Below, piece after piece: positions 62,275-64,000 of a stretch of DNA of 64,000 nt. This stretch comes from Stictocephala bisonia. Its lineage: Eukaryota > Arthropoda > Insecta > Hemiptera > Membracidae. Where the stretch lies: the NCBI GenBank assembly GCA_035578905.1, contig JAQJVL010000688.1, positions 62,001 to 126,000 on the forward strand, given 5' to 3'. Position numbers and translations under genes: made by a program. The stretch's first letter is position 1, and each line of letters starts with the position of its first letter. The notes below the pieces were generated by a model that saw only the letters and a program-made list of their open reading frames with translations, made no database searches and had not been told where the DNA came from.

Positions 62275-63740
62275 CCATAGGGAAAGTGTGCGAGATGGGC
62301 GTCTTTGTACAAATTAGTCATTACCCAAGTTTTGCGTCACTTAAGTGAATTAAACAGCTGCAACACGACACACCCTTTATAGTCGGGAAGAGAGTCTTAC
62401 CTTTGGTAACGGATGGTTTGGAAATGCTCTGTACTGCCAGTGACAGGGTGTGTGAGTGTGTGAGATGAGGTATCGCTTAAACCAACAACTTAGTTATTAC
62501 CCAAGTTTGGGTCTCTTCAGTGAATTAAACAGCAGTAACACATCACACCCCTTGAAGTGTGGGAAGGGCCTTAACACTTAGTAACCTAAGTTTTGGAAGT
62601 ATCATATGTAATTCCAGCCTTAGGCCATGTGGAGTGTGCAAGTTGAAGTATCACTAGAACCAAACTTAGTTATTACACAAGTTTGGAGACTCTTAAGTGA
62701 ATTAAACAGCTGCAAAACGCCACCCTCCTTGGAGTGGGGGACAGTGTCTTGCCACTCGGTAGTGGAAGATTTCAATGTGTCATCAGTAATAGCACAACTA
62801 TGGAGCATGTGGGTGTTCAAGTTGGGGTGTCACTTGAACCAACTTAGTTATTACACAAGTTTGGCATCTCTTAAGTGAATTAAACAGCAGTAACGCATCA
62901 CACCCCTTGAAGTGTGGGAAGGGGCCTTAACACTTATTAACCTAAGTGTTTGAAATGTCATATGTAATTCCAGCTTCGGGCCATGTGGAGTGTGCAAGTT
63001 GAAGTATCACTAGAACCAAACTTAGTTATTACACAAGTTTGGCGTCTCTTAAGTGAATTAAACAGCAGTAACGCATCACACCCCTTGAAGTGTGGGAAGG
63101 GCCTGAACACTTAGTAACCCAAGTGTTTGAAATGTCATATGTAATTCCAGCTTCGGGCCATGTGGAGTGTGCAAGTTGAAGTATCACTAGAACCAAACTT
63201 AGTTATTACACAAGTTTGGCGTCTGTTAAGTGAATTAAACAGCTGCAAAACGCCACCCCCCTTGGAGTGGGGGACAGGGTCTTGACACTCGGTAATGGAA
63301 GATTTCAATGTGTCATCAGTAATGGCGCAGCTATGGGACATGTGGCGTGTTCAAGTTGGGGTGTCACTTGAACCAACTTAGTTATTACCCAAGTTTGGCG
63401 TCTCTTAAGTGAATTAAACAGCTGCAACACGTCACACTCCTTGGAGTAGTAAACATGATCTTGCCACCCTAACTTAAGGGTTGAAGTGTCATCTGTAATT
63501 CCAACCTCTGGGCATAGGCTATGGAGTATGCAATTTAGCGTATCATTTGAACCAACTTAGTTCTTACAAACATTTGGTGTCACTTAAGTGAAGTAAGCAG
63601 CTGTAATGTGTCCCTCCCCTTGCAGTGTGGGAGATGGTCTTTCCACCCGACAATCGAAGAGTTGAAATGTCATCCATAATGCCAGGATCTAGGTATGAGC
63701 AAAATGAGTATGCTTTGAACCAACTTAGTTTGGCATTACA
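62275..63740. repeat. 176-179-bp satellite with two monomer types (about eight units)
   Basis: TTAGTTATTACACAAGTTTG-like words occur at 62314, 62490, 62666, 62844, 63022, 63199, 63378 and 63557. Two monomer types are seen: type A (CAGCAGTAACGCATCACACC, GAAGTGTGGGAAGGGCC) at 62490, 62844 and 63022, and type B (CAGCTGCAAAACGCCACCC, GGAGTGGGGGACAG) at 62666 and 63199; 63378 is a third variant. The order A-B-A-A-B suggests exchange between a dimer and monomers. Outer units are the most diverged. Unit length is close to one nucleosome repeat. Confidence 0.95.
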
Positions 63741-64000
63741 ATATCAAGCATCGTCCGATAAAATAAGATCACGCATATCGTTTAACACTAAAAGTGCATG
63801 CACTCTCCTTATAATCTGTACCTGAGGACGAATAGTCATTAACCTAAACAACCACCAGCTAGACAGTTTGTCCCTTAGAGGGTTGTTAAAGGGATACATT
63901 ATTCATGTAATCAAAGCAACCCCCATTTAAATCTCCATACTGTATTTGTTGAGTATGATTTGAGTGAACGACCCAGGCACTTTTTAGCTATACATCAATA
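63741..64000. other. Non-coding right end of the window
   Basis: No gene or repeat recognised. Confidence 0.5.

Overview
This window looks like AT-rich, intron- or intergene-type nuclear DNA of an invertebrate animal, most likely an arthropod. The support is: no dense prokaryotic-style coding; decayed non-LTR (LINE) and Ty3/gypsy reverse transcriptase fragments; tRNA-derived SINE-like elements; short runs of GGTTA (the TTAGG telomere motif of many arthropods); and a very high load of tandem repeats. I could not recognise any host protein-coding gene, rRNA gene or intact tRNA gene. Long open frames are nearly all by-products of tandem repeats.

Layout. 1-2.2 kb: satellite of about 117-122 bp units, joined at its right edge to a dispersed repeat that recurs inverted at 22.2-22.4 kb. 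2.3-18.5 kb: AT-rich non-coding DNA with a 69-bp array bounded by 36-bp inverted repeats (7.15-7.72 kb), 36-bp and about 35-bp/111-bp minisatellites (10.3, 13.7, 14.5-15.2 kb), a SINE-like element (15.6-16.0 kb) and a TA microsatellite. 18.5-25.5 kb: dead LINE reverse transcriptase piece, 51-bp array, a pair of 385-bp direct repeats around a 36-bp minisatellite, 76-bp array, second SINE-like copy, 14-bp array and 46-bp array. 25.5-33.5 kb: mostly featureless, with a three-copy 105-bp repeat.

33.5-53 kb is the most complex part: a decayed minus-strand LINE; a 3.84-kb unit (U1); about 42 copies of a 90-bp satellite; a Ty3/gypsy RT-RNase H fragment; a second copy of the 3.84-kb unit (U2); and about 69 more copies of the same 90-bp satellite. 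U1 and U2 each hold a LINE 3' end with AAATA-type tail, a GC-rich SINE-like insert and one decayed 90-bp monomer. This is either a real tandem duplication repaired with a gypsy fragment or an assembly duplication across a satellite.

53-64 kb: further SINE-like copies (one inserted in a 26-bp array), a 20-bp-arm perfect hairpin, a 445-bp MITE with an 8-bp target-site duplication carrying an internal telomere-like run (58.4-58.9 kb), a 60-bp array of about 30 units and a 176-179-bp satellite with two monomer types. By my count roughly a third of the window is tandem repeat. The recognisable biology is mobile-element and satellite evolution rather than a gene pathway.
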